Shown: positions 5,282-5,299 of the stretch, piece by piece | How the letters are laid out: every line of letters starts with the position of its first letter | How positions within the stretch are numbered: position 1 is the first letter of the stretch | DNA from: Clostridiales bacterium | Lineage (GTDB): Bacteria > Bacillota > Clostridia > Christensenellales > Christensenellaceae | DNA: 5,299 nucleotides | Reading direction: 5' to 3' | NCBI GenBank assembly: GCA_003343685.1 | Contig: QAKS01000004.1 | Coordinates: forward strand, 1 to 5,299 | Translations under genes and position numbers: made by a program | Notes under the pieces: generated by a model | Seen by the model: the letters and a program-made list of their open reading frames with translations, nothing else | Told to the model about the DNA's origin: nothing | Databases searched by the model: none

Positions 5282-5299
5282 GATAGCTATTGACTTATC

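Overview
The window looks like chromosomal core DNA of an anaerobic member of the Firmicutes, most likely class Clostridia. The supporting signs are a clostridial-type VanW/PG-binding-4 envelope protein, a redox repressor Rex, a short fused aconitase, AGGAGG-type ribosome binding sites, sigma-A-like promoters with 17-bp spacers, and AT-rich intergenic gaps around moderately GC-rich genes. I cannot name the genus. No mobile element, CRISPR array, rRNA gene or phage gene is visible, so I do not see a wholly new system. The interest lies in the regulatory DNA.

Left part (1-426, minus strand): a near-consensus promoter (326-354) drives a tRNA-Gly with anticodon CCC (223-296). The 5' end of tuf (elongation factor Tu) follows 37 nt later and runs off the window. 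A 12-bp hairpin (388-418) separates this unit from the next gene.

Middle (427-4786, minus strand): in order of transcription these are acn (aconitate hydratase), rex (NADH-sensing repressor) 24 bp further on, and then, after a 103-bp gap with its own promoter, a 553-residue membrane-anchored VanW-family cell-envelope protein. The acn-rex pair is a probable operon linking a citrate-branch enzyme to an NADH/NAD+ sensor. The promoter of the VanW gene is overlapped by two cre-like boxes sharing a 10-bp direct repeat, which suggests carbon catabolite control.

Right part (4787-5299): a compact divergent control region. It holds a terminator facing acn, a candidate acn promoter, and a promoter for an 86-residue hypothetical protein on the plus strand. 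The -10 box of that promoter ends only 7 nt before the likely ATG, which suggests a leaderless mRNA. The same -10 region reads as a -10 box on both strands. At the far right another strong plus-strand promoter points out of the window toward an unseen gene.

Acn, Rex, the VanW protein and EF-Tu are housekeeping functions. Apart from acn-rex they appear adjacent rather than functionally coupled.
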